This document shows positions 12,000 to 25,100 of a DNA stretch of 64,000 nucleotides, in pieces. The stretch is taken from assembly GCA_023846275.1 (NCBI GenBank), contig JAIUJO010000184.1, forward strand, positions 434,001-498,000, written 5' to 3'. Every line of letters begins with the position of its first letter. Position 1 is the stretch's first letter. Source of the stretch: Vanilla planifolia. Its lineage: Eukaryota; Streptophyta; Magnoliopsida; Asparagales; Orchidaceae. A model generated the notes under the pieces. The model was not told where the DNA came from. It was given only the letters and a program-made list of their open reading frames with translations, and searched no databases. Made by a program: the position numbers and the translations under genes.

Positions 12000-12870
12000 T
12001 GTTTTAATCTTACGCATATTATTATCCTAGTTTAGGACAATAATATTTGGCTATCAGTATGTCACAACAACCAATATAATAATATTCGATCTATTTGTTA
12101 TAGATATGACAATTATCTTTCAATTCTATAACTAACAACTTAGTTTTGCTTCTTCAATGTTATGAATCAAACAATGCTGCTCTCCTCTTAAAGCATTGAC
12201 AGCTTCTATTACTTTTCTTTTTATTATATAGGATCTCCAATCCATAATGTATTAATAATTCAAGATTTTCCATTTAACACAATTTCTAATAGATTTATTT
12301 TCAAACCAATTGTGAACAAGATACTACATTACTTTGGAATAAGAAAAGCCTAAACATTAAAACTTTGGCTTTTTAGGATGGTAGTGTGACAACAAATGGT
12401 AGGATAGAAATTGGAGATTAAAATAATCTATGGAGCCTATCTGTTCACTATATTCTTTAACTAGATAAACCTATAACCATTTTAGCAAAGAAACCCCAAC
12501 TATAATGGAATTTACTCATGCTGTGTTTAATGAAATTATACAAAAAAATTGGATAAATTGGAAGACATGAAAGATTTTGAAAATGCATTGGAGGACTCAA
12601 AATGATTTTTTGTATGACAAACTAATTGAATTTTTGCTTAAATATTATTTTAGGAAGGAAATTTATGTAGAATTTTGTTAAAAAAGAACTGCACTAATGA
12701 ACGTCTTGAAGTCCAACATTATGCAAACAACATCATATTTGGATCAACCAACTTTGATTTATGTGAACAAATTAGTAAGCATATTGGTGTAAGATTTAAG
12801 GTTGACATAATGGTTGAGTTTTTTTTTGTTTCCTTAATTCCAAGTTGAGTAAGATGAGAAAGGAATCCTT
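12000..12870 (+). pseudogene. Copia RT fragment, direct repeat unit 2 (active-site region)
   Basis: The clearest of the three units. After a shared upstream part, the frame reads LEDMKDFENALEDSK, then YDKLIEFLLKYYFRK at about 12617-12661, which corresponds to the ALYGLKQAPRAWYDKL...RG region of Copia RT. Then comes Y-A-N-N-I-I-F-G-S-T-N near 12722-12754, equivalent to YVDDIIFGSTN with both catalytic Asp now Asn. It continues as FDLCEQISKHIGVRFKVDIM. It has no integrase before it and no RNase H after it. Confidence 0.85.
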
Positions 12871-13199
12871 GTCTCTTACATAAAGCTTATAAATTATATG
12901 TAACAATTTCAAACAGAAGGATATGGTCGCATGAAAGGAGCTAATGTACAATAGCAATAATCTCAGTGATTCAATTCTAAGTGACCTGTCTTCTTGAGTA
13001 CAAACCCATGCCTCTCTTTAAAAAGAAATTATGTATGTTGCATGAATGTTAAAACTTGTTCTTCGAAAAACATGTCAAGCCTCGAGAAATGAATTTTATT
13101 GATAGCCAAGTCCAATATGTTTAAAGGATGTAATAGCATCAATATCAACATATTTGACCTATTGTTTTGCCAACAATGTGGCCATAATAAGAAAAGTAT

Positions 13200-13995
13200 G
13201 TATTTTTGTGGTAGATAATGTCATTCTCATTTAGTTTAAACTAGCATCTCCACCTACAAATACTTTTTTTTCTTGCAAGTATTATATATCTAGTTTAAGA
13301 AAGGAACATTTGGCTATCAATATTTCACAGCTACCAATATAGTAATATTCCTTCTATTTGTTATAGATATAGCATTTATCTCTCAATTGTCTATCTCAAT
13401 ACTTAATTAGGTTTCTTTAATATTATGCATCAAGCGATGATGCTCTCTTCTTAAAGCATTGGTAGCTTCTATTACTTTTCTCTTAGTGATATAGGATCTT
13501 TGAACCATAAAGTCTTATTAATTCAAGACATTCTATTTATCTCAATATCTAAACTGATTTATTAACATACAAATCATGAATAATATACTATTCTTACTTT
13601 ATAATAACAAGAAAACTAAATACTAAAACTCAAGCATTTTTGGATGGAAGTGTTACATCAAAAGATAAGATAAAAATTGGATAATAAGAACCAAGTTAAT
13701 GGAGGCTATCCGTTTTTGGCATTCTACAAATGGATAGATCTATAATCAGTTTAACAAGGAAACCTAAGTTGTAATGGAATCTACTCAAGTTGTGTTTGAT
13801 GAAATTATGCATAAAAAACTTGTAGATTTTGAAGACATGAAAGATTATGAGAAAAAATTAGAAGACAAGAATGATTATGGTATACAAAATTTAGTAAGTC
13901 TCTTCTTCAGCGTTATTTGAGGAAGGGAATTTAGATAGGACACCGTTCGACAAGAACTACACTAATGATCGGCTTCATGACAGCATCGTATATTT
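13200..13995 (+). pseudogene. Copia RT fragment, direct repeat unit 3
   Basis: Closely similar to unit 2 from the ccttctatttgttatagata block (about 13351) onward. It shows a LMEAIRFW-like piece (about 13704, equivalent to RLEAIRI), VDFEDMKDYEK (about 13826), WYTKFSKSLLQRYLRKG at about 13877-13924, and a DRTPFDKNYTNDRL-like piece to about 13980, where the similarity stops before the active-site box. The unit 2-3 spacing is about 1.26 kb and the unit 1-2 spacing about 0.77 kb. Confidence 0.8.
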
Positions 13996-16900
13996 TATGA
14001 ATTTTTTTACATATCTTAGTGTTTAATATGTTCAAGAATCTTTTTATACCACTTCTATCAAAACAAAAATTAATTCAAATAGCTTTGTGGAAAGGCATTT
14101 TAAGAAAGTCTTAAGCCTTCTCTATATTAATCTTAAGCTCCACTACATACGAATTGTTTGTATCTATTTTCTTACATGAGTATACTTTTTTTTAATTATT
14201 ATAAAGATATTTAACTATTTTATTATAAATTAATCTTTTTTAATATTCAAATTTTCTTCACTTTTCTTAAATAGAATAACTTCAAGAACAAAACCTTAAG
14301 TCTTTTATACATTATGTATTCAATTGTCATGATTAGTTTTACATATCTTAGTGCTTATTATCTTTTAATTTCAATAATAAGACTTTTTTTATTATGTTAT
14401 TTTGTAACTTTCTCATGTATCATGTAAATATACTGAATGTTTTAAAAATATTTTTAAAAATGCGATTTTTCTTTTTTTGCATTTTTAATGTAAGCCTAAA
14501 ATGTTTTATTTGGCCAATCACTCTTTCAATTACAAATGCTTATAAATATTTACATATGTTTTTAATAGCAATGGCTTATTTATTTAATTTAGCAATAGGA
14601 AAACTTTTTCTTAAGCAATAAGATTCTCCTTAATAAAAATTATAGCTTCTAAAAAAATTAATATTTATCATATTACAAGATTACACATAATAATCAAAAG
14701 AATTTTGATAGTAGATTAAGAAATTTAATGCATAAATGTGTCACATGAATCATTTTGTGGTTTGAATATAATAAAAACCCATGTAACTATGTCATAATTT
14801 GATATGCTCATGTTTAAAATAATGAATGCAAGTTTTCACATCCTACAAGGCTAATGTTTTTATAAAATAACTCTAAAATGGGAAAAGTTTTTGAAATATA
14901 ATTTGTCATAAAATAGAATCTAATCTTCCAAAAAATATGTCTAATGTGCAAATTGTAGGCTACAATTGGCATATGAATTGCTTCTAAATGTAGTAAAATT
15001 TCAATGATAATCTTTTTTAAAACTTGCTTTCAAAATAAGTTTGAAATATTTTCAAAAAAGGATTTGACCCTCCATAAGCCATTTTCAATTTCCTCTTAAA
15101 AAAGTAGTTAACATGCAATTACTTTGCTATGTTAATTATTAGTTCTGAGGCAATGGAGACAAGCCACTCGAATCTTTTACTCTTATAAGAGCTACTTGGC
15201 CAACACGAAGCATAATAATATTGACATAAAGATGATAGTGAGGTCATGAGTGGAGTTGCTGAAACATTATTGCTCAAGAATAATTTCAAATAAATTAGAG
15301 AGCTAATGTGGTAACATCATGCCTTCAATTAGAAAAGTAAAATGAGGGAAGGAAAGTAAAATGTAGGAATGCAACAAGTAGTGGTTTTAAATCATAATAG
15401 TTATTTCAATAACTCAAAATAAGCTTTGATAAAAGAAATAGTTGACATTTTGATAAGATTTTAATGATATGTTTATGCACCAACAATGTATTATGAATTT
15501 AGCTGTTTTATATGATCAGTAGATCAACACTAAGCTTGATGAAAATTTACATAAAGCACCACACTTTATAACAATGTTTCTCTTAATAATGTTGTTTGAC
15601 ATAAGACAACATAAAGTATGATAATATTTGAGTTGAACTACTAAGTTTTATTTATTTTAAATTTGTTTAGTATATTTTGCATTTCTAACATTTCTTTTAA
15701 TGTTTCATATAAGTTCCCCATGATATTATCAACCTATCTTACAAAAGGTATGATTTTTCCATGTTTTCATTAAGAATGGTAGTTTAGCCAATTTTTCATT
15801 TAAATTTTGGTTTAAAATTATAGTCTATTTAGAACTTTATGATGGAATAAAAAAAGATATTTATTTAATATTGGCATTATATTTTTAGAAATTATGTTTT
15901 CTTTATTTAAAAGAGTGCACAACCCTAGTTTTCTATCTAGGTATTTTATGTGTTTAGTTGATATCTAAATTATTATTTGAACTTATCTGCACCATTGCTA
16001 TCATCCTTCTCCTTATTACCTTCTATCATAAATCCTATTATAGGAGTTCTATCTGCCTATACTACATTAATAATATTTGGCCATGTCATTAGTCCCTCTA
16101 GCCTTAAACCTTATAAATGATTAGGCATTCGATTGATTTTAGCTAAGCCACCCCAAAACATTGTTGAAGTTGTGAAATTAAGTACAATAATAATCCCCAT
16201 TATGTCTATAGAACAACTAAGAGTGCGTAAGCAGTTACCTTAAAACACTACATTTATCATAACAAACATTCTAGCAAGAAACAAGGTTTTAGTCACTCAA
16301 GCCATGCCTTTGTTCATCATGTTTTATATAGTGTGCCTTTATTCTCCATGTTTTTGATTTCTAGTTTGAATTGATAACCCTTGATACAACATAAATTAGC
16401 TTTCCCTCTTTTTTAGTTAGCTAGAAATAATTTTCATTCATATCTTTGGCATTCTTTTACTAGACACCAAATAATATTTGGAATAATTCACCATTTTTAA
16501 CACATCTATTAAATGTATTATGGAAGTGGGTAAGTTCATGTGTGTAATGGCAATATGGAGAAAAATTCTTGTTACGCTCTTTCTAATTTTTGTATGTCTA
16601 ATGTGCATGTTCATATCATTAAAAATGAATGTTTATTGAAAGTTGCCAATCATATTTGTCCAATGCAAATAAAGATTGAGTTGATTAAGTACAAAAGTTG
16701 AGATTCGTTTCTTATGCTCATATTTCAATATTTTTTTCATCTATTCTACTAACTAAATAAATTTCCATGATACAACTACATCATAAGATTCTTAGTGTTT
16801 GTATTGATCAAGTGTAAATGGATGATAATACAATTGATGTAGATCGTATTTGTCTGTTTTCTATAATTCTTTATAAACCTTCAAACTTGTCTAAGCATCC

Positions 16901-17989
16901 AAATATACTATGTTTTGACTATAGCAAATTTTTTCTTACATAATGTTATGATTTGAAGTAGTGCTACATCATAATAATACTATATTTCAATAGTATTTGC
17001 TTCGTTGCATACATTCTTGAACCAATTGTTATTGATGTTATCTTCAGAAAATCAAACACTTAGATGAATAGTGCTCACCAACTAGTGCTATTCAACTATT
17101 TTAATGTTATGATTTTCAACGCACATTTATAGTAACTCTGAAAAGAAGAAATACATATCTTGCAAAAACAATATTTGCATTATGCAAAAAAGATAAAAAC
17201 TTTGAATATCTTAACTTTGCCTTCATGGAATATGAAAATCATTCCATATTTTAAATGTCATGTCATCTATGATGACAAAATATACGGAAGCTATAGTTTC
17301 CTCATATTAATAATAGCATTGTGTTTATGTAGAATTGATTTTCCATCCACATATGAGTTGAATTTTTTTGTTATATTTTTTTATCAAGAGCTATGTAAAC
17401 ATTGTGGCTTTCTTTGTGTACTAAGCTCTACTTTATGATTAGTAAACTAGTTTCTACACATGAATCATGCAATTTTTTTACTCCTATTGTATATTTTCCC
17501 TACCTTGGAATAGATTGAATAGCACACTACACTCCACTAAAATGTATAAATTGCTAATTTCTAATTGGTTGCATAATTGAACACCCACTATTTATGGTTG
17601 TTACCATAGTTAAAGAGTTTATGAGTTTATTTATTTATATATTTAAATATTAAAAAATCTAAAATCATTTCCTCAAAATTATTTCTAATAGAGTGAACCA
17701 CTTACTCACTTGCACTATTTTTCCCTAAGTTCTTGCCAATTAATGTATGATTCCCAAAATCATTTGTTTGACATCTTATAAAGCGTGAATGATTAGAAAA
17801 ACTTATTATGAAGCATTAATTCTCTTTATTTTTAATTTTAATAATCAAATTTTTTAAGTAACCTACTTTCTTCTAACATATATATAGTGTGTAGCACAAA
17901 TAAACCAAAGGAAGGTTTATTTAAAGCAATCCTGACCCCTTGGAAATTTAATTTACCTATCATATACTCTTTTTGTTTCTACAAATGTT
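13996..17989. other. AT-rich stretch, nothing firmly recognised
   Basis: Open frames here (14394-14621 and 17160-17438, both +) are hydrophobic, Phe/Leu/Ile-rich and lack domain motifs, as expected by chance at this base composition. The right part should hold the 3' portion of the - strand LINE that begins at 20000, but I could not recognise a zinc finger or RNase H in it. No LTRs, tRNAs or satellites were seen. Confidence 0.55.
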
Positions 17990-18059
17990 CTTACTTTTAA
18001 TATTTATATTTAAGAAGCTTGTGGAGCATTTGGAATTGCTATAGAAACTTATCATGATT

Positions 18060-18900
18060 AATAATAGTTTTCAAATGTCCTCGAGTGATGATAATTATGT
18101 TGTTTCCATAAGCTAGGAGAGTGATAGATATAGACGATCTATATTGTCCATATAACATCATTCTTTTTTAAACAAAAAAGTTGTTATTACTTCTTTTTAA
18201 GAACTCTATGAATGAGAGATGAAAAAAAGGAAGATACAGTATAACCCTAATTAAGACCATTTCAAGCTTGAAAAAAATTGCTTTGTGATCTAATATTGAT
18301 TATTGATATCCATGCATTGTGAAAGTAATTAGTGAGCACCTTAGTAAGCATCTTATTAACTTTGTACTTGGAGAGTGTCTTACAAAGTAGATCTCATGAT
18401 ATGCTATGATTCACATTCCTTAAATCTAGCTTAACAATAACATTGCTACTTTATTTTTATTGTTAATAGAACATACTAATTATTGAACTGATAATATGTT
18501 GTTTATAATATCTCTACATTTATAAAATTGGCTTGTTTAGAGAAATTATTCTATAAAAAATTTGTTATATTTAAACAACAATAAGCTTTATGAATGCTAT
18601 CTTCAAGATGCATTGAACAATATTTGGTCTAAAATCAATAATGATTTCTATGTTATGAGATTTAGGAATATATGTAACATTTTTGCCTAAACTCCCCCAA
18701 AGAATTGGAGATCTAATAAAACTTTTTTAGCTGCACTCAACACAACATTTGAGATTAAATCAAAATAATTAATGAAGAATTTTCCAATAAAACCATGTGG
18801 GCAAAGAGTGCTATCTATTTTGATATCAATAGTTATTTCTTTATTTTCTCCTTGGTATTGCATTATTTTATTGATTATTTGCTTTTGTTAAAAAGGAACG
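18060..18900 (-). pseudogene. LINE copy E reverse transcriptase remnant
   Basis: Blocks run in LINE RT order: a CPHGFIGKFF-like piece (about 18800; the usual form is GPDGFPGLFF), a DFRPN-like piece (about 18630), KLDLRNVNHSIS at about 18430 (the usual form is KLDLEKAYDRIS), and the active site Y-G-N-N-I-I-I-I-T-R-G-H at about 18110-18075. The YADD box has become YGNN at 18099-18110, losing both catalytic Asp. The domain would have copied the element's RNA at the nicked site. Confidence 0.85.
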
Positions 18901-19399
18901 GATGTAGTTAAACATATTTTCATTTTCAATTAATTAAGAAGACTTGAAAATATTTTGAAAATTGTTGATTACAGTTGTCATTATTTTGTCCTCTTCATTT
19001 CCTTCTTCACTTCATCACTATTATATAGGAGATTATTGTATTTCTTTCTCCTTCTATTAGCAATCTAGTTCCTTCTTTCTATTTCCAATAAAATTTCACT
19101 TTTTGAAAATCTTGTGAATAATCAGAATTAACAAGATATAATACTTTGTACTAATCCTACTTTCATTTCCTTAAAAATAATTTTTTGTGATTCAACTCTT
19201 TCTTATCTAATTTAATAGGATGAAAGATTTTTGCAAATGTTGATTTTTTTTTAATCTTTAAGGCTCATTTTATGTTCGTTTTATTTTAAAGGTAGAGCCT
19301 TCTTCTAAAAGTTGTTTAAAGGACAATTCCAACTATTATCCATTGTATATGCAATTGTATGGTGGTTCAAAAATATGTTATGAAATTTAAATTTTTTAG

Positions 19400-19990
19400 G
19401 AGATGAAAGATAAATTTTAATGAGATTTAATGGAAGAGGCATATGACTTTATCATGTTCTAACAAGATAAATTGTCTATTTCTCATTAACCAGCATCCTA
19501 TCTAACATTTTCCAAACCCATATTCCATTACTTTTTCATTCCTATATAAAGGAATAGCTAAAAAAAACACTACTGCATAAGATGTCATAGAACTATGCAA
19601 TCAGCAAAGTCATACATTTGTTTTAGTTTAGGACTACGTAGTCTGTTGTAATCATTTGAAGTTGTCATTTCATTGAAATCCCTACCCACCATCCACAGAT
19701 TTGTAGTATTGTAGGCAATGTGAAATGGCTTTCCTATAATAAGCTCCTTCTAGATGTGATACTTTTGTCATAGGTGAAAGTGTAGCTTGTTTTATAAACC
19801 AAGGCTTGATGCTTAATATTGATATGGAAAAACTACTCCTCATTAATGTCAACATTTTAGTTGAAGTCATTCCAAAGAATCTTTTTCTTACATGATATAT
19901 TGTAATAGTAGTGCTAAAAATTGAGCTTAATATCAAATTTTTATGCCTTACCCATAGGAGGCCAGTTCCAACAAGGCAACTTTTCAAACT
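19400..19990 (-). pseudogene. LINE copy E endonuclease remnant
   Basis: An apurinic-type (exonuclease-endonuclease-phosphatase) domain that would nick target DNA. A 101-codon open frame (19987-19682) covers the middle, with a piece equivalent to the VYGSP...R..LW region. At 19689-19669 the frame reads V-G-R-D-F-N-E, the GDFNE motif with the second Gly changed to Arg. Further on lies a LEHDKVICLFH-like piece (about 19460-19430), where the SDH-containing end of the domain is expected. It is broken by stops. Confidence 0.8.
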
Positions 19991-20000
19991 ATATATATAT

Positions 20001-22109
20001 TAATAAATTAATTAATCACATGACTAAACTATTTTTAGTAACACTCTAAATATTTCAAAATATGAAATTATTCATTAAGAACAATATTATCTACAATTTG
20101 TAGTATGTAAATTCTTAAAATTATAATAATTAGACCACGATCTTTCAAAAGAAGAAAAATGTTACACTAGTTACATTATTTCTAATTATACATAATATTT
20201 TTAGTTACCCCACAAAAGGGTAATAAAACTTCGTTCCGATATTGAGATTATTTTTTTAAGGATTCATCACCAATAGTGTATGAAGCAACATCAAGGCAAG
20301 GATATGCTTTATAAGCATTGCTTGACCAAACATCAAAAGAAGGCGTTGCATCCAACAAATAATTTTGCTAATTATCTTATTTGTTAGTGAATATAATAGA
20401 TATAGTTTCTTTCAACCTTAAATAAGTTGCTACCCAAGTGTGATATAGAGGCTTTGCATTGTCGAAATGGAAGATTCTAAAGTGCCAAAGATAGTGGGCT
20501 ACAAGCCATTAATTTGGGCATTGAATTTGACTTTTCGTACCAATAATCCATAGATCAACTTTGTCTTAAAAGTACTTTATAAAATTATTTATTTTTGTAT
20601 TAATTCTTTGTATATCCAAAAAAAATGACACCTTTTTTTTATAATTTCTTTCTTGGGAAGTAAGTATACTAACGCACCATTAAATGTATTTAGTTGGTGA
20701 CCATTCACTCCTTGTAATTAACTTTCAAACTACAAGTTATGGTACCAAAATCTAATAATCAAGCTAATGATATTCCACTAAAAATGAACCACATTCCCTC
20801 TTTAATTTGGAGCTTAGTTGAGCCAAGAATTGGTTCACAATAAGTTAGGTAACCTGTAAAGTACATTGTTGTGTACATTGTACAAAAAGATCTGCAACTA
20901 CAAATAACCACATACAGAAATCCATAAATCTTGCACAAAAAATCACAAGGTCCAAATCATGTCTAAAATAGATAAAAAAAATAATAGAAATCATATCCAA
21001 ATAAAATGTCCCATGCAATCTAAAAACCAACATAAAAAATCTCATATATTGTAATATCATAGATAAAACATCAATGTTAAGAATAATTTTTATGACTATT
21101 ATAAGATGAGTAAATTTGGTTTAATGAGTGATCCACAATAGTACTAATTCTAAAGGACTCATTATAAGGACACATTTGTCATTTACTCCCTACTGATATA
21201 GATGATATAATTGTGGGACAATAAGATCAATAAGAAATACTAATGTTTTGATAACAAAATATACATGCAATAATAAAATGACATAATATCATTATCAATA
21301 TTTGAGGAGTCAAATAAATGTGATAGTTTACCAGGCTAAGCTAGTGCATAAAACCATAATGATGTACCATATCACCTATTCAATTGGCCTAGCAAGTTTA
21401 CAAAAATCATGATCAATCCCATAAGATGCATAGTTAAGAACAAATATTCTTGTAATTTCTCCAAGTCTTTGACATACTCACTTTAAATGTAGCAATCCCA
21501 TGTGATAACATGATCTAATAGTCCACAACTTATGCCATACTAATCACATGGACCACTAGAATGGGCTACGTGGCACTAATATAAGAACTCTAACACATCA
21601 ACAATCACCCATCATGTTCCATAGTGGTAGAAAACCAACTAGGAATCCTTTGCACATGATCTTCCTATCCTAACACATGGTCTGTCAGTCACATATACCA
21701 CCAACATAGCATTAGGGATCATACCATACATGGTGTTCAACCACTATATGCTCTAACATAGCCATAGAGTGCATTATATCTTAGCCAAGATCATGATAAA
21801 TTGACTTTTTAAGCAAAAGTTTTATATTTTTACCTTTATCTATCTAAGGTTTCCAAAGATTAATTTATCATTTAAGAACTTTTTAGAGCCCTAAATTGTT
21901 AACCACTTATCCTCACATAGTCCTACACAATTATCTTTCTTAACTTAGGGTTTTTATGAAATCCTAATCTTCATATCTAGGGTGTCTTCCTCATTAACAT
22001 TTTTGTGTATCTATGTCTGTTCCTTTCATACATATTAGTCTAGATGTTTCAATGTAATCCTTTTGTTGTTTGAGTACTTGTTCGAGTTATAAATCCATCT
22101 CTCAAGAAC
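20001..22109. other. Unclassified stretch between LINE and satellite
   Basis: No domain is recognisable. The left part should include the 5' end of the - strand LINE. The segment at 21100-21780 is less AT-rich and repeat-like (aatgggctacgtggcactaa near 21563, tagtggtagaaaaccaacta near 21621) and could be an LTR or other non-coding repeat, but no ends were found. The 71-codon - strand frame at 20845-21060 is hydrophobic and uninformative. Confidence 0.5.
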
Positions 22110-25100
22110 TTTAACTCATAATCTTTGACGTTAAATCAAGTCTTCATTCAAGTTGACCTGCAAACTTCAATTAGTTAAAAACTTATTCTTGTAGTTTTAG
22201 ATATTTTTTTTTAGGGTCTTTCCTTGCCTTAAACTATTCTTGATTTGCTAATTATTTATTGATTGACAAAATTACAATTAACCTTCTCATTAACAAGGAA
22301 TGCAAATCTCTAATTTTAGGTTTAATATGTATTTCTTAAATAATAATATAATATTTATTATTATTTATTTCCAATTACTTTATAAATTCATAGTAATTTA
22401 AAACTTTCTTTCATAAAGACAAAGCAAGATTTCATTCAAGTCAACCAACAAGCTTCAATTAATTAAAAACTTACTCTTGCATTTTTAGATTTTTTTATTT
22501 TTTATGGTCTTTCCTTTCTTTAAATTCTTCTTGATTTGTTAATTATTTATTGATCAAGGATATTACACTAGACCTTCTTATTACTTGGAGTGCAAATCTC
22601 TCATATAGTTTAACTCATTTTTCTAAATGTTTCTCTTTCATTTCATTATTTTATGATGGAAATATATTTCTCCTCTTATGTGAAATTTACATTAGTTTTT
22701 AATTTGATATATTACTTTGCTTCAATTATCCTATTTCAAATTTAATATAGACTTACTTCATATTAAAATAATTTATTTATTTTATGTTTTTCTAGCAATT
22801 TGTTTAATTCCAAATGAAGTTTGTTTGATACAAAACAAATGTCATTTCACTTGTCCCCAAAAACCCAATCTAATTAAATAAATATTGTTAATTTTTTAAA
22901 AATTTAATTTTTAATGTGTCACCTCATTTTAAAACATATTACGATTTGTACTTAACTTGATTATCAAGAATGACATCCCTTGATCTCTATAGAAACTTAA
23001 AATGAAGGTTTAAAAAATACCTTATTTCAATTCTATAAATTTTTCTACTTGATTTTACTATATTACTATAACACTAAATCTCTTATTAGGCAAGCATTAA
23101 AAGCATTTGACTTGGCAAAATAATAATGCATCAATTTACTTCATTTTATCATTATGGTATAGTTACTTAAATTTCAAACAATAATTTATTATTAATATTG
23201 ATTATTAAAATTTGTAATTCATAGTAAATTTAGATGAGGCCTAATCTTGTTGAAATAGTCATCATTGAACTGATCTCAATGAGCTCTGTTTAATTAATTT
23301 ATTTTTTCAATGTATACGTTTTTGTGATACTATGTAATTTATGAAAAATTTACATTTGTTATTATTTGACTATATAGAAAGTTTAACTTGCTCTTCTTAG
23401 AGGCTTTGATTGTAATGTTCCTTAAAATTTATATTAATTTTTTAAATTTTTTATCTTTTTTTCTATTATATTACTATGATACTACAATTCTTGCATGTGT
23501 AACATTTTCATTATTTGATTTCACCATATTATAGTTATTTAATTTAACTCATTTATGATTAAGGATATATTTACTGAAAATGTAGAAAAAATTCATTATT
23601 ATTTATGCTTATTTTCCTTAAAAAATTTTGGAATTTCTAATGAGGTCTAATTAAGAGGAAATAGAGATCGTTGGTTTAATCTTGTCAGGGTTCATCAAAT
23701 TGATTAATTGTTTCAATATTTTTTATGAGTTATTTAGATTTATACTTACCCTGATGATTAAGTGGTTAAACTTAATGTCAATAAGGACATCGAATGCATC
23801 CCCATGTAAAATACATCGCATTTCTTCAAATGTGATGTTTAGATTTATTTATATTATTATGTAACTCTAAATCTACTCCAATATCACCTTAATAAGTCTT
23901 TGATTTATGTATTTTTAATTATTTCAATTTATCTTATTTAGCCTTAACTTATATTTACCTCAAACTATGATAATAATTTATTGTTATTTATTCTTATTTA
24001 CTTTGTAAATATACAACAACTCCAAATGATGGCCAATTGGAATAAAAAATTATTGTTGGACTCTTGTAGGAAAACTTTATCTAATTAAATATTTATTTTT
24101 AATATTTTAAAATTTTTAATTTTTTATGGCTTTTGCATTCATTGAAAAATATTAATCCATATTAAGTTGATGATAAAAAGTTTACACTCAATCTCCTAAA
24201 TATCATTGAATTAAACTTTCTTGTATAATTCACCTCATTTTCTTAAATTTTATAATTACATTTGGCATATTATTATGTAACTCAAAATGTCCTCCCATAT
24301 AAGTTTTGCATTCCTTTAATTTTGATGTATTACTTGGCTTCAATTTATCTCTTTTTTCTATAATATATATTCAATTAATGCAATACATACTTTTATATTT
24401 TATTCTCATTTACTTTTGTCATTTGTAGTAGTTCAAAAGAAGGCCTAATGAAGAAGAAAATAATTCTTTTAACTCGTCTTGACAAGCCTTAAATAATAAA
24501 AATTTTCTTTTTTTTATTTTCAAGTATTACATTTTTTTTGTATGCCTTAAGAAGAATACAAACTCACTACTAATTTGTACAATAAAAATATTGCACTTAA
24601 TCTCCTCAATATGTTGGATTGAAATTTTTTCCATAAAATTTATCTCATTTTTTCATTAGTTTCACTTTAATTTGGTTATATCGCTATCTAACGAAAATGT
24701 TTCGAATTGGTTATATTCTATTATTTAAATTTATCTCATTTCAATTTAAAAATATATTTACATGATATTAAAAATATAAATTTATTATTTTTTTTAATTT
24801 GTAGTAGCTCTAAATGTTGTTTGATAATGAGGAAGAAAGATTTTTCGATGCTCCTCCAGAAATTTTACCCAATTAATTATTAATTATTTCTACTTTTAAT
24901 CTTTTATTTCCTAATATTTTGGCATGTTTTAAGATATATTTTGATTCAATTTTTATTTTTGGATAAAATATGATAATTTAATATCCTTAGTATTTTTTGA
25001 ATGTAACTTTCTTTAACAGTTTAGCTATTTTGTTCAATTTTTTTTTAATTTAGTTGTATTACAATACAACTTTAAATCTCCTCCCTTATAAAATAAAAAT

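Larger units (their letters stand above)
17990..20000 (-). mobile_element. Degenerate L1-type LINE on the - strand (copy E)
   Basis: Reading leftward on the - strand there is an endonuclease domain (19990-19400), a linker and then RT (18900-18060), the order of plant L1-type ORF2. It is the only LINE here in this orientation, and I could not show that it belongs to the same family as copies A-D. Neither the 5' end (ORF1) nor the 3' end (RNase H, poly-A tail) could be placed. Stops and frameshifts are frequent; the longest open piece is 101 codons. Confidence 0.8.

Noticed and set aside
14394..14621. 75-codon hydrophobic + frame as a small membrane protein
   Set aside because: Phe/Leu/Ile-rich frames arise by chance in DNA this AT-rich; there is no conserved motif.
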